From contig JARGFZ010000011.1 in assembly GCA_029210965.1 (NCBI GenBank), positions 21,532-85,531 on the forward strand: 64,000 nucleotides of DNA. The letters are read 5' to 3'. Positions 8,689-18,539 of the stretch are shown in pieces. Under the pieces are notes generated by a model. It was not told the origin of the DNA and made no database searches. It saw only the letters and a program-made list of their open reading frames with translations. Within the stretch, counting starts at the first letter, position 1; every line of letters starts with the position of its first letter. Both the position numbers and the translations under genes were made by a program. The DNA comes from a bacterium. GTDB lineage: Bacteria > BMS3Abin14.

Positions 8689-10680
8689 ATGAGTAATATC
8701 GAGATTCTAGCCATTAACACAATTCGTACATTGTCTATGGACGCCGTTCAAAAAGCCAACAGCGGCCACCCCGGCATGCCCATGGGAGCGGCCGCCATGT
8801 CCTACGTCCTGTGGACCAGGTTCATGCGTCATAACCCGAAAAACCCCCAGTGGCCCAACCGGGACAGGTTCATCCTTTCGGCCGGGCACGGTTCCGCTCT
8901 GTTATATTCCCTGCTTCACCTCACCGGTTACGACCTGTCCATGGAGGACCTGAAGAGCTTCCGCCAGTGGGAATCCAGGACACCAGGTCACCCGGAGAAT
9001 TTCAAGACTCCGGGCGTTGAAGTCACCACCGGGCCTCTGGGCCAGGGGATAGCCAACGGAGTGGGCATGGCCATTGCCGAAGCGCACCTTTCCGCAAAGT
9101 TCAACAGGCCCGGCTACGCAGTCCTGGAACACTTCACCTACGTTATTGCCAGCGACGGCGATCTCATGGAGGGTGTCGCTTCCGAGGCCTGCTCCCTGGC
9201 CGGACATCTGGGGCTGGGCAAGCTCATCGTTCTTTACGATGACAACCACATCTCCATTGACGGTTCCACCGACCTCGCCTTTACCGAAGACCGAATGGGT
9301 CGATTTTCAGCTTACGGCTGGCACACTCTGGAAGTTGCCGACGGCAACGACACCGATGCCATCGCCAGAGCCATTGAAAAGGCACAGGGGGAGGAAAGCA
9401 GACCGTCCATCATCGCCGTCAGGACCCACATCGGTTACGGCAGCCCCAACAAGCAGGACACATCGGATGCCCACGGATCTCCCCTGGGTGAAGAGGAGAT
9501 CCGCCTCACCAAGGAGAAGCTGGGCTGGCCTGTTGATCGATCTTTTTATGTCCCGGAAGAGGCCGCGGCCCATTTTAAAACGGTGGCCGATACCGGGAAG
9601 AAGGAAGAGGCCACGTGGCAGGGGATCTTCTCCGCCTACCAGAATGAGCACCCTGACCTTGCCGCCATGTGGAAACAGATGTGGAGCGCCGAACTGCCCC
9701 AGGGCTGGCAGGAAGCCCTTCCCGACCTGTCCGGACAAAGCATGGCCACCCGGTCGGCCTCGGGGAAGGTCATTAACGCCCTCGCCCCCATACTGCCCAG
9801 GCTCATGGGAGGGTCAGCTGATCTGGCCCCTTCCAATAACACCATGATCACAGGTGAAGGGACCTTTTCGAAGGAAAACAGGCTGGGGAGGAACTTTCAC
9901 TTTGGAGTCCGGGAGCACGGCATGGCTGCCATCGCCAACGGGATGTCCCTCCACGGCGCGCTGCACCCTTACGTCGCCACCTTCATGATCTTCTCGGATT
10001 ACATGAAACCGGTCATCAGGCTTTCGGTCCTGTCCCGATGTCCCGTCACTTTTATTTTCACCCACGACAGTATAGGGCTCGGGGAGGATGGCCCCACCCA
10101 TCAGCCCATTGAACAACTGGCTGGCTTAAGGGCCATTCCAGGACTCATCGACATCAGGCCAGCCGACGCTTCGGAGACAGTGGAGGCCTGGAGGATCGCC
10201 CTTGAGACCAATGAACCCACCGCACTGATCCTGAGCCGCCAGAACCTGCCTGCCATCGACCGGACGGTCCACCCATCTGCAAGGGCAATAGAAAAGGGCG
10301 CCTACGTCCTCGCCGAGACCGGGTACGATCAAAGAGCCATCATTATGGCATCCGGTTCGGAGGTGGACCCGGCCCTGAAAGCCATGGAGATCCTGGATGC
10401 CAAAGGGATCCACGTCCGTGTCGTTAACGTAGCCAGCTTTGAACTTTTTGAACGGCAGTCCGAATCCTACAAGCGCGAAGTACTGCCCCGCGAGATAACC
10501 GCCCGAGTCGCCGTGGAAGCTGCCTCATCTTTCGGTTGGGATCGCTACACTGGCACCGACGGCAGGATCATCGGCATCGACCGGTTCGGTTCCTCCGCCC
10601 CCGGCGGCCTGAACATGGAGAAGTTCGGGTTCACAGCGGAGAATATTGCGAAAATTGTTGAAGAACTTCTTCAAGACTGA
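8689..10680 (+). CDS. tkt: Transketolase
   Basis: The 663-residue enzyme is full length for TktA. Visible landmarks are [11 protein letters not shown] (about 25-35), the thiamine diphosphate and Mg region [13 protein letters not shown] (about 154-166) with the partner Asn in DDNHISIDG, the Pyr-domain segment [12 protein letters not shown], the catalytic Glu region [15 protein letters not shown] (about 405-419) and [16 protein letters not shown]. It transfers two-carbon units in the pentose phosphate pathway in the cytosol. A clear Shine-Dalgarno TTAAGGAGT precedes the ATG. The gene stands alone between repeat-rich spacers. Confidence 0.97.
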   Translation: MSNIEILAINTIRTLSMDAVQKANSGHPGMPMGAAAMSYVLWTRFMRHNPKNPQWPNRDRFILSAGHGSALLYSLLHLTGYDLSMEDLKSFRQWESRTPGHPENFKTPGVEVTTGPLGQGIANGVGMAIAEAHLSAKFNRPGYAVLEHFTYVIASDGDLMEGVASEACSLAGHLGLGKLIVLYDDNHISIDGSTDLAFTEDRMGRFSAYGWHTLEVADGNDTDAIARAIEKAQGEESRPSIIAVRTHIGYGSPNKQDTSDAHGSPLGEEEIRLTKEKLGWPVDRSFYVPEEAAAHFKTVADTGKKEEATWQGIFSAYQNEHPDLAAMWKQMWSAELPQGWQEALPDLSGQSMATRSASGKVINALAPILPRLMGGSADLAPSNNTMITGEGTFSKENRLGRNFHFGVREHGMAAIANGMSLHGALHPYVATFMIFSDYMKPVIRLSVLSRCPVTFIFTHDSIGLGEDGPTHQPIEQLAGLRAIPGLIDIRPADASETVEAWRIALETNEPTALILSRQNLPAIDRTVHPSARAIEKGAYVLAETGYDQRAIIMASGSEVDPALKAMEILDAKGIHVRVVNVASFELFERQSESYKREVLPREITARVAVEAASSFGWDRYTGTDGRIIGIDRFGSSAPGGLNMEKFGFTAENIAKIVEELLQD

Positions 10681-11060
10681 CTAAACGCAGAGGAAGGCTT
10701 CAACCTGGGGTAAAAACCGGTTACCATAAATGCGATATTTTTTACCGCAGGGTACGCCCTTCGACAAGCTCAGGGCAGGCTGAGAAAACCTGAAAAAAGG
10801 TTCGCAGGGGAAAATTATTTCCTTATATTCAAATTTCACTCTGATCGATCAGATTATCTCTGCGTTCTCTGCGCCTCTAGTGAGTCATTACGCCAGTGTT
10901 TTGATGGGCGTGACGAACGAGCGAGAGAAATTTTATTTTGAGATCTGAGATTTGAGATCTGAGATTATTCCAGACACTTTACACACTAGACCCTGGACAC
11001 CTGGATACCTGGATACTTATGTATCCCTTCCCTATTCCTCCTTCCCTATTCCTTCTTCAC
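10681..11060. other. Intergenic with dispersed and heptameric repeats
   Basis: This stretch contains a copy of the widespread CCCTTCGACAAGCTCAGGG repeat (about 10757-10775, a second near 25588), a 7-bp array GATCTGA/GATTTGA (10939-10966), an 8-bp array ACCTGGAT (10997-11015) and TTCCCTATTCC repeats. No coding potential is recognised. It marks the point where homology between the two REC-GGDEF genes ends. Confidence 0.5.
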
Positions 11061-11625
11061 TCAAAGGGACCGCTCATACCTTGCTGCCCTGGCCACCTCC
11101 CTGTCCAGCACTTCCTTAAAGCGACGATGGTTGAACAACCCCGTCAATCCGTCTCGAATGACAAGTTCCTTAAGCTCCTGGTTGGACTCCTCCATTTTCA
11201 GGTTGTTCTGCTCAAGATGCTCCATGAGGCCGCGTTTCTCATGGAGAAGAGCGATCTTGTGCATGCCCCGGTTGACGACCTCGGTGACTGTTTCCAGATC
11301 CTGGAACGGTTTGAAGATGTAATCGAAGGCGCCGGCCTTGACAGTGGCCACCGCATTGTCTAATGAGGCGTGGCTGGTGATTATGATGACCAGGGCATGC
11401 TCATCCAGTTTTTTGACCTCCCCTGATAGCTGGACCCCACTCATCCCCCCCCATCCTGATATCGGTGATCACCAGGTGGTTCGGATCCTCCCTGAAAACC
11501 TCCAGGGCCGCTTCACCGCTGGGGACAGCAACAACGCTGAACCCCTCGTCGGTGAGATGCTCCTTCAGCATGTTCCTGATGACTGCCTCGTCATCGGCAA
11601 TGAGGATCTTGATCTACTCCTTCAC
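11061..11625 (-). pseudogene. Degenerate REC-GGDEF response regulator
   Basis: This is a decayed paralogue of the intact gene at 12489-13457. The frame starts at GTG 11625 but meets TAG at codon 4. Receiver-domain coding then continues to a run of eight C (11447-11454), where the intact copy has seven bases, giving a +1 frameshift. The remaining 127 codons (from MSGVQLSGEVKKLDE to RAARYERSL) align to the end of REC, the linker helix and the start of GGDEF (IRDGLTGLFNHRRFKEVLDRE), then stop before the catalytic GGEEF. Three independent lesions make function unlikely. Confidence 0.85.
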
Positions 11626-12488
11626 CCTGCTCCCTCCCCGCTAGCCCGCATTATTCATGATGGTGATGAGATGTGAGCTAACTGTTTGGCAAATATGGAT
11701 AAATGGGAATGGCACGATAAACATCATGAATTATGCGGGGTTGTCCGGACATAGTCACGAGAGGAGTTTTTCGTTCCGGCAAGGCGACTGTCCAGGGAGC
11801 GCGGAGGCATACTTTAGTATTCCGCACAAGCGAACGACACAGCAACGCCGCCAGAACGGAAAAGAACCTCGTGAATAGTCCGGGCTAGGTGCTCTTACCC
11901 TTTTGCAGTACCTGTCAAACTCTTTTAACCCTCCAATACCAAAACACAAAGGCGAGTTTAACAGGGATGAAGGGGATGAAAGAGATGGGGAAAATCTGTG
12001 CAGAGTGCAAAGTGCAGGGTGCAGAGAAAAAATAAAATCCAATGTCCGAATTCCCAAAACTGCCCACCGTAGACTTATCCAGACGTTTGCGCTCTTTCCC
12101 CGGCACTCCGACACCCCTATACGCCCATATTAGCTCTTTCAATCCCCTATATCCCCTGTATCCCTGATAGAAAATCGAATTTTAAATCTCAGATCCCGGA
12201 TCTCAAAAACCCGAGATCGCTTCACATAGGTGACGGTTTCCACCTTCGCTTCCACCGTCGCTCTTCGAGCTATGGCGGACAAGAAAGCTATGGTGGACAA
12301 GCGCGATGACATAAGCGTATGTCATTGCGAGCCCTGTGTCTTTTCAGTGGGCGCGGCAATCTCGGCTGGATACCCGGTTACCTGGATACATGAGCATTAC
12401 CTCCTTGCTTCCAGGCTCCCTCGCCCCCACGCCGTGTCTCCCCGTCACCGAGTCACCCTATCAGGCGGTATTTCGCCAGATCGATGGA
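11626..12488. other. Intergenic, repeat-rich, no supported gene
   Basis: This stretch includes a palindromic repeat (11769-11863), the 12035-12160 block shared with 5055-5175, a heptamer array ATCTCAGATCCCGGATCTC (about 12184-12206) and a CATTGCGAGCCC repeat (12323-12334). Short frames on both strands are not convincing. Confidence 0.5.
11769..11863. repeat. Palindromic intergenic repeat
   Basis: Outer arms TTTTCGTTCCGGC and GCCAGAACGGAAAA pair imperfectly, enclosing GCGGAGGCATACTTTAGTAT and CCGCACAAGCGAACGAC. It resembles the dispersed GAGGCATA...CCGCACAAGCGAAC class seen in many proteobacteria. No gene overlaps it. Confidence 0.5.
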
Positions 12489-13457
12489 TCAATCCTGCTG
12501 CGTGATACAAACGACCCGGTTGCGACCCCGGCTTTTGGCCCGGTAGAGAGCTTCATCCGATTTTTCTACCACGGAAGAGGCATCCCCGCAGTCTGCGGGA
12601 AATTCGGCCACACCGAGACTGACGGTAACTTTTCCAAGGGGCTGTGATTCCCTGCCCTGGAACGGGTAGTTCTCCACCTGGGCCCGGATGTCCTCAGCCA
12701 CCAGGGTACCGGCCTTTCTGTCTGTTTCAGGAAGCAAAACCGCAAACTCCTCCCCACCGTACCTGGCGGAAGTGTCCACGTTTCGAAGGCGGGTCGTAAT
12801 AATGTCAGCCAGGGTCTTTAGCACCTCATCCCCCGCGGGATGCCCGTGGGTATCGTTGTAGTTCTTAAATTGATCCACATCCAGCATGAGCATGCAAAGG
12901 GGCCGATCGTACCTTTCTGCCCTGGTAAGCTCTCTGTCCAGAACATCCTTGAAGTGGCGATGGTTGAACAATCCGGTAAGCCCGTCGCGAATAGCCAGCT
13001 CCCTGAGCGCCTCGTTGGACTGCTCCATCCTCAGGTTGCTCTGCTCCAGGTCCTCCAGGAGCATACGATTTTGATGGAGCAGGGCGACCTTGTCCATGGC
13101 GCGCGTGACGACCTCGGTGACCAGGTCCAGATCCTCGAACGGTTTGAAGATGTAATCGTAAGCCCCTGCGCGCAGGGTGGTGATGGCGGAATCTAAAGAG
13201 GCGTGGCTGGTGATCATGATGACCATGGCATCAGAGTCAAGTTTTTTGACTTCCTCTAATAGCTGGACCCCGCTCATCCCGCCCATCCTGATATCCGTGA
13301 TCACCAGATGTGCCTGATCGTTTTTAAAAACCTCCAGCGCCTCCTCGCCGCTGGGAACAGCCACTACGCTGTACCCTTCGTCGGTGAGGTGCTCCGTCAG
13401 CAGACTCCTGATGATCTCCTCGTCATCCACAACCAGGATCTTGAATTTACCCTTCAC
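12489..13457 (-). CDS. Response regulator with REC and GGDEF domains (diguanylate cyclase)
   Basis: The 322-residue protein carries an N-terminal receiver domain (LVVDDEEI acidic pair, phospho-Asp in VITDIRMGGMSG near residue 54, Lys in YIFKPFED near 106), a helical linker and a GGDEF domain with the active-site motif GGEEF (RYGGEEFAVLLPET, about 232). An RxxD-type inhibitory site is not obvious upstream of GGEEF. It should make c-di-GMP when phosphorylated, in the cytosol. It is transcribed divergently from the FecR/histidine kinase genes, which makes that kinase a plausible partner. A decayed duplicate lies 860 bp away. Confidence 0.92.
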   Translation of the reverse strand: MKGKFKILVVDDEEIIRSLLTEHLTDEGYSVVAVPSGEEALEVFKNDQAHLVITDIRMGGMSGVQLLEEVKKLDSDAMVIMITSHASLDSAITTLRAGAYDYIFKPFEDLDLVTEVVTRAMDKVALLHQNRMLLEDLEQSNLRMEQSNEALRELAIRDGLTGLFNHRHFKDVLDRELTRAERYDRPLCMLMLDVDQFKNYNDTHGHPAGDEVLKTLADIITTRLRNVDTSARYGGEEFAVLLPETDRKAGTLVAEDIRAQVENYPFQGRESQPLGKVTVSLGVAEFPADCGDASSVVEKSDEALYRAKSRGRNRVVCITQQD

Positions 13458-13787
13458 GATGCTCCTTCCATGAGGGGACCCATGCCCCTTTGCAGCCTGC
13501 GTTCCGGACTTGACCTTCTTTCATTACTGCAATTACAGTATTTGTAGCTTTTTTCCCCCGGTGAGGCAACACCCCAGAGAACACTCCACGGAATCCGCCA
13601 GGGACTGTTGATAACGTCAGATAACGTTGGCCCGGTCAAAGCCCGAACACCTTTGACCTTATAACAGCACCATTTTTCAAGTAAAACTCGAGAAAATTCA
13701 AAAGTATGAAAAGGAAAAAACCTGTGCCAGCATGTTACAGATTTGTAATCTAGGTGCAGATAAGCTTCTTTCACTGTGGAGTACAAA
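13458..13787. other. Divergent intergenic region
   Basis: This spacer of 330 bp separates the leftward REC-GGDEF gene from the rightward FecR gene and must hold both promoters. It contains the short inverted pair CCCGGTCAAAGC / GGTCAAAG around 13630-13657 and an AT-rich part from 13660. No ORF is supported and no promoter is called. Confidence 0.4.
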
Positions 13788-14846
13788 ATGAAGTTTTCCT
13801 TCAAAACCACAACCAAAAAAGCTGTTGAAGCGATACTTGTGCTGTCCCTCGTCCTGCTTTTCTTCCTGGCGATCCTGTTTACTCTCAATAAGGTGTTTCC
13901 CACTGGTCTTAAACTTCTGAACCTTGTCAGACCAGGGGCGCAAGACTCTTCACCTTACAGTGATCATCTCGCATCGAGGGAACTTCGATTAAACACAGGC
14001 ACAGGAGAGTTCGGTCTTGGCGACGGAGACACAGTCACCGCTGTCCTCTCCAGCTTGAACAACCAGGTGAAGGCAAAGCGCGCCAACCAGATAGCGTGGC
14101 AGGGCGCCGAAAAGGGGATGACCTTTCACGACAGGGACGCCATCCAGAGCTTTAGAAAAAGCTTCGCCACCGTCTTCTTTAAAAAGGGCAACTTCCTGGA
14201 ACTTCATGAAAACTCCCTCATCGTATTGAGGAGCCTGGAACGGGACGTTTTCATCCGGGAAAACCACATGACCGTAGTCCTGGTGAACGGGCAGCTCAAC
14301 GGCCGGATAGGGATACAGGATCAGGAAAATTACAACCTTGAGGTTATCGCACCCGGGGTTGTCGCTCGAGCCCCCTCCAGGGGCAATAAGGATCAGCCAT
14401 CCCAATTTCAGATGTCAGTGGGGCCTGATGACACCTCCATTCTCACCGTCCACGAGGGAACCGTTGATTTCCTTATTGATGGAAAGACAATAGGAGTAGG
14501 CACCGACCAGGTCGTCAAGATCCAGCCTGGCAAAGCGCTGGTTTACCTCCGTCCGCCGCCCCGGGCGCCAGCCCTGACCTCTCCGGCAAACGATGAGACA
14601 TTTACCGTCCGTGACATCCCACCCAGAGTGTCCTTTGGGTGGCACAAGGGCGGCAATGTCCAAGGTTACCACTTTGTGCTGGCAAGGGATCCCGGCTACC
14701 AGGATATTTTCTACGAAGGCAGGTTCGAGGATAACCAATTTTTCCACGGGAACCTGAACCAGGGGGATTATTACTGGCGAGTAAGTTCCGTCAGCAGCAA
14801 CGGAGAGGGTGCATTCGGCCGTGCACGGCACCTTCGTTTGATTTAG
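13788..14846 (+). CDS. FecR-domain membrane-anchored protein (ends at an in-frame TAG)
   Basis: ATG 13788 follows GGAG with 6-nt spacing (an in-frame GTG lies at 13776). The 352-residue product has one N-terminal membrane anchor (about 13-36) and a FecR-type region: ETGVxDG-like VFFKKGNFLELHENS LIVLRS, the loop EVIAPGVVARAPS, and SILTVHEGTVDFLIDGKTIGVGTDQ. After a proline-rich linker an Ig-like segment (PRVSFGWHKGGNVQGYHFVLARDP, then GDYYWRVSSVSSNG) follows. Such proteins are exported signal sensors or scaffolds. The frame continues past the TAG (14844-14846) into the next entry. The histidine kinase gene follows. Confidence 0.8.
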   Translation: MKFSFKTTTKKAVEAILVLSLVLLFFLAILFTLNKVFPTGLKLLNLVRPGAQDSSPYSDHLASRELRLNTGTGEFGLGDGDTVTAVLSSLNNQVKAKRANQIAWQGAEKGMTFHDRDAIQSFRKSFATVFFKKGNFLELHENSLIVLRSLERDVFIRENHMTVVLVNGQLNGRIGIQDQENYNLEVIAPGVVARAPSRGNKDQPSQFQMSVGPDDTSILTVHEGTVDFLIDGKTIGVGTDQVVKIQPGKALVYLRPPPRAPALTSPANDETFTVRDIPPRVSFGWHKGGNVQGYHFVLARDPGYQDIFYEGRFEDNQFFHGNLNQGDYYWRVSSVSSNGEGAFGRARHLRLI

Positions 14847-15101
14847 GACCTCGAACTGCCCACCCTTGTGGTTAACTATAATAGTGACACCGTAGAGGAT
14901 GGCGACAAATTCGAACTGAGAGGAAGAACTGACCCGGATGTCAGGATCTTTGTAGGAGGCATTCCTGTAAAGATAGACGAGAGTGGGGAGTTCGTGCATG
15001 ACCTCTTTTTAAAACGCGGGTTTAACGTTATCGTGGTGGAAGCGGTGGACAAAGTGGGAAACGTGAACTATTTTTCCAAGGTCGTTAACGTGGAATTCTA
15101 G
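14847..15101 (+). pseudogene. C-terminal Ig-like domain of the FecR protein, cut off by TAG
   Basis: The reading frame is identical to that of the FecR gene and is separated from it only by the TAG at 14844-14846. It encodes DLELPTLVVNYNSDTVEDGD, then RGRTDPDVRIFVGGIPVKID and a closing strand pair typical of bacterial Ig-like modules (GFNVIVVEAVDKVGNVNYFSKVVNV). Without readthrough it would need to start at GTG 14868, which has no ribosome site and would lack an export signal. Nonsense mutation is the simplest reading; suppression cannot be excluded. Confidence 0.7.
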
Positions 15102-15177
15102 GAAACCCGAAATTACTGCGGGCCTGTTTTTGATCTACTGCATTACGGTTCACCTCCCTTGAGGGGGAGGAAGGAAG

Positions 15178-17136
15178 TTGAAGGATGATCATTCAGAAAA
15201 GAGAGGAACAGGCAAACAGATGAGCAAACAGATAAGCAAGCAGCTTTTCATACCGCTCAGGTTCAAGATCCTGGTTGCTCTTCTCCTTGGGATCGCGATC
15301 GTAGTTGGTGTGATCACCTTCACCATGGCCAACCTGTTCCACAAAGACAAGATAGCCTATATCAACGACCTCATCTCCTCAAACACCATCCACACCGCCC
15401 AGGAAACGTACGCCCTGATCCAGAATTACCATGAAAGGATCAAGACTATCTCCAGGGTGGCCTACGATGTCGGCGTAACCCAGGACAAAAAATCAAGAAT
15501 GCTCGATAACCTCTTGCTGGACTTTCCGGAGATGTTGGCCCTCACCTTTTATGAGGATGGGATCGAACAGATCTCCGTTCTCGATGAACAGGTACTAACA
15601 TCTGCCGGACTGTCAAAAGACGAATTCAACACTCACCGCACCCAGAACCCGATCACGTCCCTGGACCTTGACTCCGAACAAGTGTACATCTGGAACTCAA
15701 CCTTCAGCGAAGCGCTTCCTCTTATGACCATGGTCAGCACCATAACGATCCCGGGACTGGAATCCGAGCTTGTTCTGGAAGCCATAATCCGTACGGAAAG
15801 GCTCATGTCCGTAGTCAGCCGGTCCGTCCTTTTCGAGGCTTTCATCCTCGAAAAGGACGGCCGTATTCTAGCCCACAGGAACCCTCAGCGGGTCCTTACC
15901 CACAGCCTGGAGAACTGGCGTCCGGACAAACAGGACCTGCCGGTAGGATCGAGGCTGGCCGCTACCTTCGAATATGTCGTGGATGGGGTTGAAATGATCG
16001 GGGGATTTGCGCGGGTGGAGATCAGTGACCTCATGGTGGGAGTACAGATCCCTAAAATGGCGGCGTTTCTGAGCACCAGAAAGCTCATCGACAACCTTAT
16101 TATTATTTCCTTCATCATCCTTCTTACAGCGGCGACCATCGCCCTTATCTGGTCCTACGGCCTCACCCGGCCACTCATAAGGCTTACCAAGGCGGCCCAG
16201 GACATCGGAAGGGGAGAGTTTGGAGTTTCCCTGAAAGCAACCTCCAGGGACGAGATCGGAAGCCTCACCCGGTCCGTGAACCACATGGCTTACGAACTTA
16301 GCGATCGTGAGAGGGCCCTGGAGGAGGCTAATTCCGCTCTCATCCAGTCCGAGAAAATGTCCGCCTTCGGGCAGCTTAGCGCCGGCATCGCTCACGAGGT
16401 AAAGAACCCCCTGGCCGGGATCCTGGGCTATACCCAGCTCTCACTGAAAAAGATGGAAGACGACCCCGCTATTTACAAGAACCTGAAGATCATCGAGCAG
16501 GAGACCAGGCGCTGCAACTCCATTATCGAAAACCTTATGAAGTTCGCACGGCAGGACAAACTGGAACTCAAACCCCTCACCCTGAACGATGTTATCGAGG
16601 ATTCCCTTGTCCTCGTTGACCATCAGATGGGCATAAACCAGATAACCCTTGAAAAGAACCTGGCTGACGGCCTGCCCAACGTGAAGGGGGACGCCAACCA
16701 GCTCATCCAGGTACTGATGAACCTCATGATCAACGCCCAACAGGCCATGGACGGGGGAGAGGGAACCGTTACGGTCACGAGCGGTTCCCCCAATGCCGGC
16801 GTTGTCGAGATAAGGGTCGCGGACACAGGTCCGGGGATGCCTGAAGAGGTCAGTCAGAAGATCTTCGAACCTTTCTTTACCACCAAAGCGGCCGGTAAGG
16901 GCACTGGCCTTGGCCTTGCCGTGACCTACGGGATCATCAAGGACCACGGTGGAAATATCAGGGTCGAAAGTAAACCTGGGCAAGGGGCGACATTTATCAT
17001 CACCCTTCCTGTGACAACGTCGGCAGCTTCTGAGGACACCTCGGAAGATATTTCCGGGGAATCACCTGACGACCCTCAGCAGGCCGGGAAAGAGGGGGGG
17101 GCTCCCGACCTGGCGACCGAGCGACCTGGCGGCTAA
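15178..17136 (+). CDS. Membrane sensor histidine kinase (Cache-like, HAMP, HisKA, HATPase)
   Basis: This is a 652-residue kinase. TTG 15178 follows a strong GAGGAAGGAAG site; ATG 15220 is the alternative. Order of parts: first membrane segment (about 32-54), extracytoplasmic Cache-like sensor (about 60-290), second segment (about 304-328), HAMP (about 330-380), H-box AGIAHEVKNPLAGILGYTQ with phospho-His near 405, N-box LMNLMINAQQAMDGG, G1 VADTGPGMPEE, F-box FEPFFTTKAAGKG and G2 GTGLGLAVTYGI. The C-terminal 50 residues are acidic and low-complexity. It lies in the same direction as the FecR gene and may respond to an envelope signal; no cognate regulator sits downstream, so the divergent REC-GGDEF is a candidate partner. 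Confidence 0.92.
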   Translation: MKDDHSEKRGTGKQMSKQISKQLFIPLRFKILVALLLGIAIVVGVITFTMANLFHKDKIAYINDLISSNTIHTAQETYALIQNYHERIKTISRVAYDVGVTQDKKSRMLDNLLLDFPEMLALTFYEDGIEQISVLDEQVLTSAGLSKDEFNTHRTQNPITSLDLDSEQVYIWNSTFSEALPLMTMVSTITIPGLESELVLEAIIRTERLMSVVSRSVLFEAFILEKDGRILAHRNPQRVLTHSLENWRPDKQDLPVGSRLAATFEYVVDGVEMIGGFARVEISDLMVGVQIPKMAAFLSTRKLIDNLIIISFIILLTAATIALIWSYGLTRPLIRLTKAAQDIGRGEFGVSLKATSRDEIGSLTRSVNHMAYELSDRERALEEANSALIQSEKMSAFGQLSAGIAHEVKNPLAGILGYTQLSLKKMEDDPAIYKNLKIIEQETRRCNSIIENLMKFARQDKLELKPLTLNDVIEDSLVLVDHQMGINQITLEKNLADGLPNVKGDANQLIQVLMNLMINAQQAMDGGEGTVTVTSGSPNAGVVEIRVADTGPGMPEEVSQKIFEPFFTTKAAGKGTGLGLAVTYGIIKDHGGNIRVESKPGQGATFIITLPVTTSAASEDTSEDISGESPDDPQQAGKEGGAPDLATERPGG

Positions 17137-17359
17137 GCGACTTTGCGAAAGAACAAGATCAAAAGCTGAAAATGCGGTCTATATAAAGACGATGCTTTGA
17201 TACTACTGTATGCGTGCTCTTGTTTTTCAACGCACTACGCACTACGCACCACGCACTAAGCACTGCTCTATTCCCTTCCCCCACTCCCTTCCCCCACTGT
17301 TTCAAATATTTAGTCCAGGGTTTATACTTATATGTCTGTTTTCGGTTCCAACCTTGATA

Positions 17360-17510
17360 GGGTCGCAAAAAGTCCATTATTGGCTTTTTGCTCCACGGAA
17401 AGCGAAAAATGTCATTTTCGCTTTCCATACAAATCAATGACTTATACTGCAGGTCATTGATTTGGGCGCCCCGACAGGGGCGCATTGATGACTTTTTGCG
17501 AAGTCATCAA
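17360..17510. repeat. Nested-palindrome repeat, copy A
   Basis: This copy begins TTGATAGGGTCGCAAAAAGTCC and ends GACTTTTTGCG. Inside are three hairpins: 17397-17426 (12-bp stem, GGAAAGCGAAAA/TTTTCGCTTTCC), 17431-17463 (11-bp stem AAATCAATGAC/GTCATTGATTT) and 17465-17482 (GCGCCCC/GGGGCGC). The last segment folds again (GATGACTT/AAGTCATC). It lies 50 bp upstream of the next gene. Copies B, C and D are at 42120, 45802 and 48478. Confidence 0.8.
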
Positions 17511-17561
17511 CCTTGCACGTTCATCTTAACTCAAGTTTTCACAGTATTTGGGGATACCGTT

Positions 17562-18290
17562 ATGAGAACCAGACCTGCCCTTTCAGTTTTTGTCCTGACT
17601 GCCTTATTTTCAACTTTTTCGTTGGCAGCGATCCAACATTCCCAGGCGGCTGGCAGAAGGGGATCCGATGTTCAGATCTACAGTCTCCAGACCCTTATCA
17701 ACCAGGCCTACCAGATGACCCTGGAAGGAGCCAGCCTGGTCATACTTGACCAGATGGGCAAAGGGGGAGTTTTCGAAGGGGTGATCAACAAGCGGGGCTG
17801 GAGCATGATCGACCTGGGTGAACGCATCATTTCGGAGGTTGTGAACGGTGAGGAAATCAAGCAGTTGATAAGTGAGGGGAAGGGCAGCGATCCGCTCTTA
17901 AACAACGTTAAGGAGAATGCAGCCCAGATCCTGGAAGCTGTGGCCGGGATACGTACATATCTCAAAACGGACTCAGCCGAACCCCGGCTATCCCAGATGC
18001 ACTCACTTTTCACCCTGCTCAATCATGGTATGAAGATGGCCACTGACGGTGCTGACATGATCATGCTTGGCAGGATCGGTGAACCTGGGGGAGCCAAGGA
18101 CACCTTGCAGAAACATGGGCGAGCCATGATGCAGGACGGACGGGTCCTGATAATCCGGCTATCCGACAACGATACCATGAAGGATCTTCATAAAGCCGGC
18201 TACACCATCCAACAAAATCCCGCCATGGCCTCCCTGCACAACTCCATCACGCAAGCCCTCAGGATAATCGACCGGTTGGCGAGAATGTAG
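17562..18290 (+). CDS. Small exported protein of unknown function
   Basis: ATG 17562 begins a clear signal peptide (MRTRPALSVFVLTALFSTFS, cleavage likely after SQA-A). The mature region is about 210 residues, alpha-helical, with two similar halves: LQTLINQAYQMTLEGASLVILDQMGKGG and LFTLLNHGMKMATDGADMIMLGRIGEPG, each followed by a K-x-G-x-x-M segment (NKRGWSMIDLG, QKHGRAMMQDG). This is an internal duplication of a helix-pair motif. No catalytic motif is visible and the family was not recognised. A longer in-frame start at 17388 lies within a repeat element and is rejected. Confidence 0.7.
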   Translation: MRTRPALSVFVLTALFSTFSLAAIQHSQAAGRRGSDVQIYSLQTLINQAYQMTLEGASLVILDQMGKGGVFEGVINKRGWSMIDLGERIISEVVNGEEIKQLISEGKGSDPLLNNVKENAAQILEAVAGIRTYLKTDSAEPRLSQMHSLFTLLNHGMKMATDGADMIMLGRIGEPGGAKDTLQKHGRAMMQDGRVLIIRLSDNDTMKDLHKAGYTIQQNPAMASLHNSITQALRIIDRLARM

Positions 18291-18299
18291 TGCTCTAAA

Positions 18300-18530
18300 A
18301 GCAGTGTTTAGTGTCTGGGGTCTGGAAAAAGCAGAGCGAAAAGCAGGGCGTAGGGTGGAGGGCGGAGGGCGTGGAAAAGCTGGAGTCAGGAGCCGGGAGC
18401 CAGGAGGAAGAACTGTATCGGAGTGCCGGAGTAATCACGCCTTTGGCGTGAAAGGCTGTGTATCGGGGTAAGTTCTGGAACTTGAAACCTAAAACTTGAC
18501 ACCCGAAACTTGAAATCTGAACAACGGGTC
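18300..18530. repeat. Heptameric array upstream of the M20 gene
   Basis: A degenerate G-rich array (GGGCGGA, GGGCGTG, GGAGCCG/GGAGCCA) at about 18350-18405 is followed by a clean 7-bp array at 18480-18524: CTTGAAA, CCTAAAA, CTTGACA, CCCGAAA, CTTGAAA. The second array runs to within 16 bp of the start codon of the next gene. Confidence 0.65.
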
Positions 18531-18539
18531 ACGGAATCT

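Noticed and set aside
17388..17561. N-terminal extension of the exported protein
   Set aside because: The extension lies within a palindromic repeat and would bury the signal peptide; ATG 17562 gives a normal leader.
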